Assembly: GCF_026625985.1 (NCBI RefSeq)
Contig: NZ_CP113116.1
Span: forward strand, 3,472,001 to 3,536,000
DNA: 64,000 bases
DNA from: Mycobacterium sp. Aquia_213
GTDB lineage: Bacteria > Actinomycetota > Actinomycetes > Mycobacteriales > Mycobacteriaceae
Direction: 5' to 3'
Shown here: piece by piece, positions 9,535 through 18,975 of the stretch
Position numbering within the stretch: the stretch's first letter is position 1
Layout: each line of letters starts with the position of its first letter
Notes under the pieces: generated by a model
What the model was told of the DNA's origin: nothing
What the model saw: the letters and a program-made list of their open reading frames with translations, nothing else
Database searches by the model: none
Made by a program: the position numbers and the translations under genes

Positions 9535-10308
9535 TTACGCCCCCGTGGCAGCCGATTGCGCAAAGCGCTCGTAGCCGTGCGCTTCGAGCTCGTCGGCCAG
9601 CTCGGGGCCGCCGGCCTCGACGATGCGCCCGCCGACGAAAACGTGCACGAACTGCGGCTGGATGTAGCGCAGGATCCGGGTGTAGTGCGTGATCAGCAGG
9701 ACACCGCCATGCTCGGCTTCGGCGTAGCGGTTCACGCCCTCGCTGACCACCCGCAGCGCGTCGACGTCGAGCCCGGAATCGGTCTCGTCGAGGATCGCGA
9801 TCTTGGGCTTGAGCAGCGACAGCTGCAGGATCTCGTGGCGCTTCTTCTCGCCACCGGAAAAGCCTTCGTTGACACTGCGTTCGGAGAACGCCGGATCGAT
9901 CCCGAGGCCCTCCATCGCGCCCTTGACTTCCTTGACCCAGTGCCGCAGTTTCGGTGCCTCACCGCGCACGGCCGCGGCGGCGGTGCGCAGGAAGTTCGAC
10001 ATCGATACCCCGGGCACCTCGATCGGGTATTGCATGGCGAGGAACAAGCCGGCCCGCGCCCGTTCGTCGACGCTCATCGCCAGCACGTCCTGGCCGTCCA
10101 GCGTGATAGAGCCGGACGTCACCTGGTACTTCGGGTGCCCGGCGATCGCATAGGACAGGGTGGACTTGCCGGACCCGTTCGGGCCCATCAGCGCGTGCGT
10201 CTCCCCCGACTTCACGGTGAGATCAACACCTTTGAGGATCGGGATGGCCTCGGCATCATTGGCGGGCGAGACGCTGACGTGCAGATCCTTGATTTCGAGC
10301 GTGGTCAT
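9535..10308 (-). CDS. sufC: SufC, ATPase of the SufBCD scaffold
   Basis: A 257-residue cytosolic ABC ATPase with Walker A GPNGSGKST (about 40-48), the SufC-type signature FSGGEKKRHEILQ and Walker B IAILDETDSGLDVDAL, where DET replaces DEP as usual in SufC. ATP hydrolysis changes the shape of the SufB-SufD pair during cluster building. Its start codon overlaps the sufD stop by one base (TGATG). Confidence 0.95.
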   Translation of the reverse strand: MTTLEIKDLHVSVSPANDAEAIPILKGVDLTVKSGETHALMGPNGSGKSTLSYAIAGHPKYQVTSGSITLDGQDVLAMSVDERARAGLFLAMQYPIEVPGVSMSNFLRTAAAAVRGEAPKLRHWVKEVKGAMEGLGIDPAFSERSVNEGFSGGEKKRHEILQLSLLKPKIAILDETDSGLDVDALRVVSEGVNRYAEAEHGGVLLITHYTRILRYIQPQFVHVFVGGRIVEAGGPELADELEAHGYERFAQSAATGA

Positions 10309-11483
10309 CAGTTCTTGATTCCTTCGGTTAACTCAAGTTCGTGTTCAATCGCCTCGGTCAGCCGATCCCGCACCGAAGCCACAGCGATCTTCTGGATGAT
10401 CTCGGCGAAGAAGCCACGCACGATCAATCGGCGGGCCTGGTCTTCCGGGATACCGCGAGCCCTTAGGTAAAACACCTGCTCGTCGTCGAATCTTCCCGTG
10501 GCACTTGCGTGTCCGGCGCCGACGATCTCGCCGGTCTCGATTTCGAGGTTGGGCACCGAGTCGGCGCGGGCGCCGTCGGTCAGCACCAGATTGCGGTTCG
10601 CCTCATACGTGTCGGTGCCAGTGGCCTCCGCGCGGATCAGCACATCGCCGATCCACACCGTGTGGGCGTCGGGCCGGCTGGAGTCCGGATCGCCTTGCAG
10701 CGCACCCTTGTACAACACGTCCGAGCGGCAGTTCGGGTGCGCGTGGTCGACGAGCAACCGGGATTCGAAGTGCTGGCCGTCGTCGGCGAAATAGGTGCCG
10801 AGCAGCTGCGCGTCGCCGCCGGGCGCGGTGAACCGCACCGTCGTCGTGGTACGAACCAGGTCGCCCCCGAGCGTCACGTTGACGTGACCGAGCACCGAAT
10901 CCTTGCCCAGCCGTGCGTGATGCGCGCTGACGTGGACCATGTCGTCGGCCCAGTCGGCGATCCAGATCACCCCGAGCGCCGCCGAGTCACCAACGATGAT
11001 CTCGACGTTGTCGGCGTAGGTGCCGCTGCCGCGCAGGTCGACGACGACGATGGCCCGGGCGAGTTCTTCGACGCGGATCTGCAGATGGCCGTAGGCGACC
11101 GCGCCCTCGCCGGGCCCGGTGACGACGATCTCGATCGGCTTGGCGACCTCGGTGTCGCGCGCCACGGTCACCACCGTCGCGGAGTTGAATGACGAGAATG
11201 CTTGGGCCGCAACACGGTCGGCGGGAACGCCGCCCTGACCCAGCCGCTCGTCGCCGCGGCGCACGATATCGGTTTTTACGCCGGGCTGTTCGCCGACAGT
11301 GATCTGTGCCTTGCCGTTGGCGACGGCCGAGCCGTCGTGCAGGCCGCGCAACCGCTTCAGTGGGGTGAACCGCCAAATCTCGTCGCGGCCGTGCGGCACC
11401 TCGAACGCGTCCACGTCGAAGGACGCGAACAGCTCGCCCTTGTTCAGTGCCGAGCCTTCGATAGTTGTTGTCCGCGCGGTCAT
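10308..11483 (-). CDS. sufD: SufD, Fe-S scaffold subunit
   Basis: A 391-residue SufB/SufD-fold beta-helix protein. The C-terminal region has the pattern HPNCRSDVLYKGALQ and the GEIVGAGHASATGRFDDEQVFYL segment shared by the family, ending with a helical bundle. It pairs with SufB and SufC; in the studied systems it supports iron entry. The start overlaps the sufB stop by 4 nt (ATGA). Confidence 0.94.
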   Translation of the reverse strand: MTARTTTIEGSALNKGELFASFDVDAFEVPHGRDEIWRFTPLKRLRGLHDGSAVANGKAQITVGEQPGVKTDIVRRGDERLGQGGVPADRVAAQAFSSFNSATVVTVARDTEVAKPIEIVVTGPGEGAVAYGHLQIRVEELARAIVVVDLRGSGTYADNVEIIVGDSAALGVIWIADWADDMVHVSAHHARLGKDSVLGHVNVTLGGDLVRTTTTVRFTAPGGDAQLLGTYFADDGQHFESRLLVDHAHPNCRSDVLYKGALQGDPDSSRPDAHTVWIGDVLIRAEATGTDTYEANRNLVLTDGARADSVPNLEIETGEIVGAGHASATGRFDDEQVFYLRARGIPEDQARRLIVRGFFAEIIQKIAVASVRDRLTEAIEHELELTEGIKN

Positions 11484-12931
11484 CCGACCGCGCCCTCCAT
11501 CTGCAACTCGATCAGCCGGTTGAGCTCCAGCGCGTATTCCATCGGCAACTCTTTGGCGATCGGCTCGACGAAGCCGCGCACGACCATCGCCATCGCCTCG
11601 TCCTCGGTCATGCCGCGGCTCATCAGGTAGAACAGTTGGTCCTCGCTGACCTTTGACACGGTGGCCTCGTGACCCATCGTGACGTCGTCCTCGCGGATAT
11701 CGACGTACGGATAGGTGTCACTGCGGCTGATCGTATCGACAAGCAGCGCATCGCATTTCACGCTGGAGCGCGACCCGTGAGCACCCTTGTTCACCTGCAC
11801 CAGGCCGCGGTAGGACGCGCGGCCGCCGCCACGTGCCACCGACTTGGAGACGATGTTGCTCGACGTGTTGGGCGCCAGGTGCAGCATCTTGGCGCCGGTG
11901 TCCTGGTGCTGGCCCTCGCCGGCGAACGCCACCGAGAGCACCTCGCCCTTGGCGTATTCGCCGGTCATCCAGACCGCCGGGTACTTCATCGTCACCTTCG
12001 ACCCGATGTTGCCGTCGACCCACTCCATGGTGGCGCCGGCTTCGGCTCGGGCCCGCTTGGTGACCAGGTTGTAGACGTTGTTCGACCAGTTCTGGATGGT
12101 CGTGTAACGGCAACGGCCACCGGGCTTCACGATGATCTCGACCACTGCCGAGTGCAGCGAGTCGCTCTTGTAGATCGGCGCGGTACAGCCCTCGACGTAG
12201 TGCACGTAGGCACCTTCGTCGACGATGATCAGCGTCCGCTCGAACTGGCCCATGTTCTCGGTGTTGATCCGGAAGTAGGCCTGCAGCGGGATGTCGACGT
12301 GCACACCCTTGGGGACGTAGATGAACGAGCCACCCGACCACACCGCGGTATTGAGCGCGGAGAACTTGTTGTCACCGGCCGGGATGACCGTGCCGAAGTA
12401 CTGCCGGAACAGCTCGGGGTGTTCCTTCAGCGCGGTGTCGGTGTCCAGGAAGATGACGCCGAGCGCCTCGAGATCCTCGCGGATCGAGTGGTAGACCACC
12501 TCGGACTCGTACTGCGCCGCGACGCCCGAGACCAGGCGCTGCTTCTCCGCCTCCGGGATGCCGAGCTTGTCGTAGGTGTTCTTGATGTCGGCGGGCAGGT
12601 CGTCCCACGTGGCCGCCTGCTTCTCACTGGAACGCACGAAGTATTTGATGTTGTCGAAGTGGATGCCCTCGAGGTTCGAGCCCCAGTTCGGCATCGGCTT
12701 CTTGCCGAATGTGCGCAACGCCTTCAGCCGGATCTGCAGCATCCAATCCGGCTCGCTCTTTTTCGCCGAGATGTCCCGCACGACCGCCTCGGACAGGCCA
12801 CGCTGCGCGCTGGCACCCGCGACGTCGGAGTCCGACCAGCCGTAGCCGTACTTGCCCAGGGATGCGATCGCCTGCTCCTGGGTCAACGGCGCTTCGGTAA
12901 CCGGCTTGGTTGCCTCTGGCGTGAGTGTCAT
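11480..12931 (-). CDS. sufB: SufB, Fe-S scaffold subunit (no intein)
   Basis: A 483-residue SufB of ordinary bacterial length. It has the N-terminal SufB helical part (EPDWMLQIRLKALRTF), the YVHYVEGCTAPIYKSD strand and a family C-terminus ending in REDDVTMGHEATVSKVSEDQLF. M. tuberculosis SufB is about 846 residues because an intein interrupts the gene; here the EGCTAPIY segment (about 12176-12200) is continuous. ATG at 12931 has AAAGGAG upstream at about 7 nt; the frame is open further up but that part does not resemble SufB. It is the main assembly site for the new cluster. Confidence 0.95.
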   Translation of the reverse strand: MTLTPEATKPVTEAPLTQEQAIASLGKYGYGWSDSDVAGASAQRGLSEAVVRDISAKKSEPDWMLQIRLKALRTFGKKPMPNWGSNLEGIHFDNIKYFVRSSEKQAATWDDLPADIKNTYDKLGIPEAEKQRLVSGVAAQYESEVVYHSIREDLEALGVIFLDTDTALKEHPELFRQYFGTVIPAGDNKFSALNTAVWSGGSFIYVPKGVHVDIPLQAYFRINTENMGQFERTLIIVDEGAYVHYVEGCTAPIYKSDSLHSAVVEIIVKPGGRCRYTTIQNWSNNVYNLVTKRARAEAGATMEWVDGNIGSKVTMKYPAVWMTGEYAKGEVLSVAFAGEGQHQDTGAKMLHLAPNTSSNIVSKSVARGGGRASYRGLVQVNKGAHGSRSSVKCDALLVDTISRSDTYPYVDIREDDVTMGHEATVSKVSEDQLFYLMSRGMTEDEAMAMVVRGFVEPIAKELPMEYALELNRLIELQMEGAVG

Positions 12932-12986
12932 TCGGACGCTCCTTTGGTGCTCGAAGGTGCTGGCGCGGGCTGGGCGCCGCTTGATG

Positions 12987-13727
12987 CTAGGTCTTGCTTG
13001 CTGCCTTGCTCGCAACCGGTGCGAGTGGCACGTGGGTGGTACAGGCGCAATCACCGTTGACGATCGTCGCCAACCGCTGCACGTGAGTGCCGAGTACCTC
13101 GGCCATCGCCTCCCGCTCGGCCTCGCACAGCTCCGGGAATTCCTCGGCGACATGCGATACCGGGCAGTGGTGCTGGCAGATCTGCACGCCGTGCAGCGGC
13201 GGGCCCACCCGAGTCGTGGTGGCGACGTAGCCGGCCTTGGTCAACGCGCCGGCCAGCCGCTCGGCGGCGGCCTCGACGTCGGCGTCGTCGGCACTATCGG
13301 CGGGCTGGACATCGGCCAGGATCGTGTCGATGCGGCGCCGGGCGAACGTCTGCACCGCGCCCTGTCCGCCGATCTCGCGCAGCTGGCGCATCGCCGCGGC
13401 CGCCAGGTCGTCGTAGGCGTGGTCGAGCTTGGCCCGGCCGGCCGACGTCAACCGGAAACGCTTCGCGGGACGCCCGCGTCCGGCCTGCTGCCAGGCCGCG
13501 GCCGCCGCGGACTCCGCGTCGCCCGCTTCGATCAGCGCGTCGAGATGACGGCGCACGCCGGCGGCCGCCAGGCCCAGCCGGTCACAGATCTCACTGACGG
13601 TGATCGACCCGGATTCCAGCAGCAGCCGCACAATGGCGCGGCGGGTGTGACCATCCGGCAGCACAGCAGGAGCCGCGGCGCCGATTACGGGCGCGGCAAC
13701 GGCTTCGTCAGCGGTCCGGATTTTCAC
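12987..13727 (-). CDS. sufR: SufR, Fe-S-sensing repressor of the suf operon
   Basis: A 246-residue winged-helix regulator. The N-terminal HTH lies at about 42-63 (ITVSEICDRLGLAAAGVRRHLDALI) and a second-wing segment GRGRPAKRFRLT follows. The C-terminal half has Cys184, Cys188, Cys201, Cys227 and Cys229 (ICQHHCPVSH, PELCEAE, NGDCACTTH), the likely 4Fe-4S ligands. M. tuberculosis SufR (Rv1460) is reported to repress the operon and to respond to nitric oxide and iron state through its cluster. GTG at 13727 is the best start, giving a length near the 268 residues I recall for Rv1460; it has no good ribosome site, so a leaderless mRNA is possible. It is the first gene of the operon, 55 bp before sufB. 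Confidence 0.92.
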   Translation of the reverse strand: MKIRTADEAVAAPVIGAAAPAVLPDGHTRRAIVRLLLESGSITVSEICDRLGLAAAGVRRHLDALIEAGDAESAAAAAWQQAGRGRPAKRFRLTSAGRAKLDHAYDDLAAAAMRQLREIGGQGAVQTFARRRIDTILADVQPADSADDADVEAAAERLAGALTKAGYVATTTRVGPPLHGVQICQHHCPVSHVAEEFPELCEAEREAMAEVLGTHVQRLATIVNGDCACTTHVPLAPVASKAASKT

Positions 13728-13738
13728 AACACCAGTGT
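13724..13738. promoter_or_regulatory. SufR-type operator
   Basis: On the minus strand the sequence is ACACT-GGTGT-TGTGA, a perfect 5-bp inverted repeat with a 5-nt spacer. It matches the ACACT-N5-TGTGA site I recall being reported for M. tuberculosis SufR. It covers the proposed GTG start of sufR, so bound SufR would block transcript initiation or early elongation of the whole suf operon, and could also affect mptB 110 bp away on the other strand. Confidence 0.7.
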
Positions 13739-13835
13739 GACTCAATTCCGGAAATCGGTCTAGCAAGGCTGCCCTCAGTCGCGGGTTGTGCCGACCCCAC
13801 GGCGAGCACCGGGCCGCGGCTTGTCGACATGTCGC

Positions 13836-13841
13836 TACGCT
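13836..13841 (+). promoter_or_regulatory. -10 box for leaderless mptB transcript
   Basis: TACGCT fits the mycobacterial TANNNT -10 pattern and lies 6 nt before the mptB ATG, which itself has no ribosome binding site. This spacing puts the transcript start at or next to the ATG, giving a leaderless mRNA, a form that is common in mycobacteria. Confidence 0.5.
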
Positions 13842-13847
13842 GCACTG

Positions 13848-15568
13848 ATGGCAGTGCGCCACCACACGCTGAGCTCGTCGATCGCCGCCCTGCACGGCGA
13901 CGAGAAGCCCGTGGGCTCACCGCTTAATGAGACCGAACTCACCGCACTTCGGCGCACCCGCCTGTTCGGCGCCACCGGAACGGTCCTGATGGGGATCGGC
14001 GCCCTGGGTGCCGGGGCCCGGCCCGTCGTGCAGGACCCCACCTTCGGCGTCCGGCTGTTGAACCTGCCGTCCCGGATCCAGACGGTGTCGCTGACCATGA
14101 CCACGGTCGGGGCGGTCATGATGGCGCTCGCCTGGCTGATGCTGGGCCGATTCGCACTGGGCAAGCGGCAGATGTCGCGCGGCGAGCTGGATCGCACGCT
14201 GATGCTGTGGATGTTGCCGCTACTGATCGCACCGCCGATGTACAGCAAGGACGTCTACTCCTACCTGGCGCAGAGCCAGATCTCGCTCGAGGGTCTGGAC
14301 CCCTACAAGGTCGGTCCCGCGTCCGGGCTTGGTCTCGGCCATGTGTTCACCCTGTCGGTGCCCAGCGTGTGGCGGGAGACGCCGGCGCCCTACGGTCCGT
14401 TGTTCTTGTGGATCGGCCGCGGGATCTCGGCGCTGACCGGCGAGAACATCGTCGCCGCGGTCCTCTGCCACCGCTTGGTCGTGCTGGCCGGCGTGGCGAT
14501 GATCGTGTGGGCCGTGCCGCGGCTGGCCCGGCGCTGCGGCGTCGCCGAGGTGAGCGCGCTGTGGCTGGGCGTCGCCAACCCGCTGCTGCTGATGCATCTG
14601 GTCGCCGGCATCCACAACGAGGCACTGATGCTCGGGTTGATGCTGATCGGCGCCGAATTCGCGCTGCGCGGTATCGATTCGCCGCGGCTGTGGCCCACCT
14701 CGTGGCGCCACCTCGGCCCGGACTGGGAGCCGCTGGGGATGCTGCTGGCCGGCTCCATCCTGATCACCCTGTCCTCGCAGGTGAAGCTGCCCTCGCTGTT
14801 GGCGCTGGGGTTCGTGACGATGGCGCTGGCCTACCGCTGCGGCGGCAATCTGCGGGCGCTGCTGCTGGCGGGCGGCGGGATTGGCTCGTTGTCGCTGGCG
14901 GTGATGGGCCTGGTGGGCTGGGCCAGCGGACTGGGGTTCGGCTGGATGTTCACGCTCGGCACCGCCAACGTGGTGCGCAGCTGGATGTCGCCGCCGACGC
15001 TGCTGGCCCTGGCCACCGGGCAGGTGGGGATTCTGCTGGGCCTGGGCGATCACACCACCGCCGTGCTGGCACTGACCCGTTTTATCGGCGTGCTGATCAT
15101 CATGGTGCTGGTCAGCTGGTTGCTGTACGCGGTGTTCCGCGGCCGGCTGCATCCGATCGGTGGCCTCGGTGTCGCGCTGGGCATCTGCGTGCTGCTGTTT
15201 CCCGTCGTGCAGCCCTGGTATCTGCTGTGGGCGATCATTCCGCTGGCCTGCTGGGCGACCCGCACCGGCTTCCGCGAGACGGTCATCGTGATCACGCTCG
15301 TCGTCGGCATCTTCGGACCGACGGCCAACGGCGACCGCTTTGCGCTGTTCCAAATCCTGGATGCCACCCTGGCCAGCGCCGCCGTGATGGCCGTGCTGGT
15401 CGCGCTGACCTACACCCGGCTGCCCTGGCGACCGCTGCAGTCCGCGCCGACCGGCAGCGGCGAAACGAACGGCGACGGGCCGCCCGGCGCCGGGGCCCCC
15501 GCGACCCCGGAGACCCCACGGGCCACCCCTAGATCCGAGTCGGCACCCGACGCCTACGCTGACTCGAC

Positions 15569-15572
<4 letters not shown>
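13848..15572 (+). CDS. mptB: Alpha-(1->6)-mannopyranosyltransferase MptB
   Basis: A 574-residue membrane protein with about 12-13 hydrophobic segments, of the GT-C (polyprenyl-phosphate-mannose dependent) type. The first outer loop carries the acid motif YSKDVYSYLAQ, the usual catalytic region of this fold. It closely matches Rv1459c by eye, but lacks a roughly 20-residue Pro/Arg-rich loop insert that I recall there. MptB extends the alpha-1,6-mannan core of lipomannan/lipoarabinomannan in the membrane. The last 40 residues are Pro/Thr/Ala-rich and cytosolic. The stop overlaps the next ABC gene by 4 nt (GTGA), tying it to an exporter. Confidence 0.92.
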
Positions 15573-16527
<955 letters not shown>

Positions 16528-16531
<4 letters not shown>

Positions 16532-17313
16532 CCGACACCAACAGCCCGGTGTTTCCGCCGGGGACCTTCACCCCCGATCCGCGTCCCAGTGCCGTGCCGA
16601 AAATGCTTTCCGCCCAATTCGGGCTGGAGCTGAAGCTGTTGCTGCGCAACGGCGAACAGCTGCTGCTGACCATGTTCATCCCGATCACACTGCTGGTCGG
16701 ACTGACGCTGCTACCGTTCGGCTCGTTCGGCCACAACCGCGCCGCGACGTTCGTGCCGGCCATCATGGCGCTGGCGCTGATCTCGACGGCCTTCACCGGG
16801 CAGGCGATCGCCATCGCGTTCGACCGGCGCTACGGCGCGCTCAAACGCCTTGGCGCCACGCCACTTCCCGTCTGGGGGATCATCGCCGGCAAGTCTCTGG
16901 CCGTGATCACCGTCGTGTTCTTACAGGCAATTATCCTGGGCGCCATCGGTTTTGCGCTGGGCTGGCGCCCCTCTCCGCTGGCTCTTGTACTGGGCGCGGC
17001 GGTTATCGCGCTGGGCACCGCCGCCTTCACGGCGCTCGGCCTGCTGCTCGGCGGCACGCTGCGCGCCGAGATAGTGCTCGCGGTCGCCAACCTGATGTGG
17101 TTCGTCTTCGCCGGGTTGGGCGCGCTGACTCTCGAGACGAACATGATCCCGACGGCCGTCAAATGGGCGGCCCGGCTCACCCCGTCCGGCGCACTGACCG
17201 AGGCACTGTCGCAGGCGATGACGCTGTCGGTCGACTGGTTCGGCGTCGTCGTGCTCGCGGTGTGGGGCGCGGTGGCCGCGCTTGCCGCGCTGCGCTGGTT
17301 CCGCTTCACCTGA
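16528..17313 (+). CDS. ABC-2 type exporter permease (Rv1457c-like)
   Basis: A 261-residue membrane protein with about six hydrophobic helices and an N-terminal cytosolic stretch, the ABC-2/DrrB layout. The loop AFDRRYGALKRLGATPLPVWGIIAGK is the characteristic coupling segment of these permeases. It starts at GTG 16528, overlapping the ATPase stop, and has the same length as I recall for Rv1457c. It should form a dimer with two copies of the ATPase at 15569. Confidence 0.9.
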
Positions 17314-17322
17314 CGATGCCGT

Positions 17323-17340
17323 ACTACAGGCCGTAGTTTT
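17323..17340 (+). terminator. ACTAC-N5-GTAGT hairpin with T-tract
   Basis: A 5-bp stem (ACTAC/GTAGT, loop AGGCC) is followed by TTTT, 10 bp after the permease stop. It looks like a short intrinsic terminator. It also lies just upstream of the ctaA -10 box, so it could instead be an operator. Confidence 0.35.
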
Positions 17341-17348
17341 CGTTGGCC

Positions 17349-17354
17349 TACGAT
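17349..17354 (+). promoter_or_regulatory. -10 box for leaderless ctaA transcript
   Basis: TACGAT (TANNNT pattern) ends 6 nt before the GTG at 17361. No ribosome site is present. The geometry fits leaderless transcription and supports GTG 17361 over the in-frame TTG at 17343, which would lie upstream of the transcript start. Confidence 0.5.
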
Positions 17355-17360
17355 CGGGCG

Positions 17361-18314
17361 GTGGCAAGACGAGTGCTGATGCGGTTGGTGGACCTGCTCC
17401 CCGACCCCAGCCTGCGCGTCCAGCGGATCATTGCCGCCACCGTGATCGTTTCTCAGGGCGGTATCGCCGTCACCGGCTCGATCGTGCGGGTCACCGCGTC
17501 GGGACTCGGTTGCCCGACCTGGCCACAGTGTTTTCCCGGCAGTTTCGTCCCGGTCGCGGTGGCGGAGGTGCCGCGGGTGCATCAGGCGGTCGAGTTCGGC
17601 AACCGGATGTTCAGCCTCGCGGTGGTGGTCACCGCGGCGCTCGCCGTGCTGGCGGTTTACCGCGCCCGCCGGCGGCCCGAGGTGCTGACCTATGCGTGGC
17701 TGATGCCGGTGTCGACGGTGGTGCAGGCGGTGATCGGTGGCATCACGGTGCGCACCGGGTTGCTGTGGTGGACCGTGGCGATTCACCTGCTGGTGTCGAT
17801 GACGATGGTGTGGCTGTCGGTGCTGCTGTACGTCAAGGTCGGCGAGCCGGACGACGGCGTGGTGCACGAGCGGGTGGCCAAGCCGCTGCGCCTGCTCACC
17901 GCGCTCACCGGGGTGAACCTGGCGGTGGTACTGGTCACCGGCACGCTGGTGACCGCGGCCGGCCCGCATGCCGGAGACCGGAGCCCGAGCCGGACGGTGC
18001 CGCGGCTGAAAATCGAGATCACGACGCTGGTGCACATGCATTCGTCGCTGCTGGTCGCCTATCTCGCACTGTTGGTCGGGCTGGGCTTCGGGCTGCTCGC
18101 GGTCGGCGCGACGCGGGCGATCATGCTGCGGCTGGGCGTGCTGCTCGCCCTGGTGTGCGCCCAGGCCGCGGTCGGTACCACGCAGTACTTCACCGGCGTC
18201 CCCGCCGCCCTGGTCGCCGTCCACGTCGCGGGCGCCGCGGCCTGCACCGCCGCCACCGCGGCGCTATGGGCGTCGATGCGAGAACGGGCCGAGCCCGAGC
18301 CGCTCGCAGGCTGA
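17361..18314 (+). CDS. ctaA: Haem A synthase CtaA
   Basis: A 317-residue protein with eight predicted membrane helices in two similar halves. The His ligands are visible in VHQAVEFGNRM, WWTVAIHLLVSM, LVHMHSSLLVAYL and VAVHVAGAAAC. The first outer loop has the Cys pair of CPTWPQCFPG, as in Gram-positive CtaA. It oxidises haem O to haem A for the aa3 oxidase, downstream of CtaB, which is encoded at 20547 on the other strand. The 3' end overlaps the convergent gene at 18264 by 51 bp. Confidence 0.93.
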   Translation: MARRVLMRLVDLLPDPSLRVQRIIAATVIVSQGGIAVTGSIVRVTASGLGCPTWPQCFPGSFVPVAVAEVPRVHQAVEFGNRMFSLAVVVTAALAVLAVYRARRRPEVLTYAWLMPVSTVVQAVIGGITVRTGLLWWTVAIHLLVSMTMVWLSVLLYVKVGEPDDGVVHERVAKPLRLLTALTGVNLAVVLVTGTLVTAAGPHAGDRSPSRTVPRLKIEITTLVHMHSSLLVAYLALLVGLGFGLLAVGATRAIMLRLGVLLALVCAQAAVGTTQYFTGVPAALVAVHVAGAAACTAATAALWASMRERAEPEPLAG

Positions 18315-18956
18315 CTCCACGGCCAGCGCGAACTCGCGCTGGGCCAGGCCGCGGGTGTCGGGATCCAACCGCCGCCAGCCCAGCGACGGGTCCACCACAT
18401 CGAGCCCGGCCACCCGGATCCCCGCGGGCCCGCCGGTGACGTCGACACGCGCGTACAGCAGCTCGCCCGTGCGGATTTCGGCGCGTTCGGCCACCGCGGC
18501 AATGGCGGCATAGCCGACGTCCCAGAACTCGAACTCCGGCTCGACCGCGTGCTTTTCGGTGAACGCATGCGACTGCTGGCCGCCGAAAAAGATCAATGCC
18601 ACCGATTTTCCCGGTGCGCGGGTGCGCACCGTCGGCACACCCGCACCCTCCAGGTCACCCAGGTAGCCCGCATCGACATTCCAGGCGACCACGTTCGGTG
18701 CGTTCAGCAGATTCTTGACGCGGGTGGTCCAGCCCAGGAACTCCTCCAGCCGCCCGTCGTGGTCGTCAGTGGCGCGCAGGATCACCAGATCCGCCTCGCG
18801 GGTGCCGGGGTCATCCCAGGACAGCCAGCGCGCGTGCAGACCGCGCTGCCGCAGCGCGGCGACCAACCCCGCGTCGTCGCCGTCACCGGCGGGATGCTGG
18901 GGACATCCGGCCAGCACAATGCGGGGGTGAAAGACGTCCGGGCGGGCAAGCTTCAT
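18264..18956 (-). CDS. Degenerate ATP-grasp-like protein (Rv1455-like)
   Basis: A 230-residue cytosolic protein. The N-terminal half has features of the RimK/DcsG-like ATP-grasp group: a Rossmann-like start (IVLAGCPQ, GDGDDAGLVAALRQRGL, WDDP, DLVILRATDD) and the segment NVVAWNVDAGYLGDLEGAGVPT. The usual next 60 or so residues, with the ATP-binding Lys and grasp lobe (VVKP...GG), are missing; the text jumps to ALIFFGGQQSHAF and LLYARVDV...VVDPSLGW, where the metal-binding Glu of ELIEPSL is Asp or absent. It is therefore probably not an active ligase. ATG at 18956 is chosen; an ATG at 18977 is upstream of the likely transcript start. Divergent from qor. Confidence 0.7.
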   Translation of the reverse strand: MKLARPDVFHPRIVLAGCPQHPAGDGDDAGLVAALRQRGLHARWLSWDDPGTREADLVILRATDDHDGRLEEFLGWTTRVKNLLNAPNVVAWNVDAGYLGDLEGAGVPTVRTRAPGKSVALIFFGGQQSHAFTEKHAVEPEFEFWDVGYAAIAAVAERAEIRTGELLYARVDVTGGPAGIRVAGLDVVDPSLGWRRLDPDTRGLAQREFALAVESACERLGLGPFSHRRP

Positions 18957-18963
18957 CCCCGGG

Positions 18964-18970
18964 CATGATA
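18964..18970. promoter_or_regulatory. Overlapping back-to-back -10 boxes
   Basis: The 19-bp gap between divergent genes holds CATGATA. On the plus strand CATGAT ends 6 nt before the qor ATG; on the minus strand TATCAT ends 8 nt before the ATG of the ATP-grasp-like gene. Neither gene has room for a leader, so both transcripts should be leaderless and initiate from overlapping -10 elements. Confidence 0.45.
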
Positions 18971-18975
18971 GCCAC

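Noticed and set aside
12932..13153. An N-terminal extension of SufB of about 74 residues.
   Set aside because: It overlaps sufR in an alternate frame and has no similarity to SufB; ATG 12931 has a good ribosome site.
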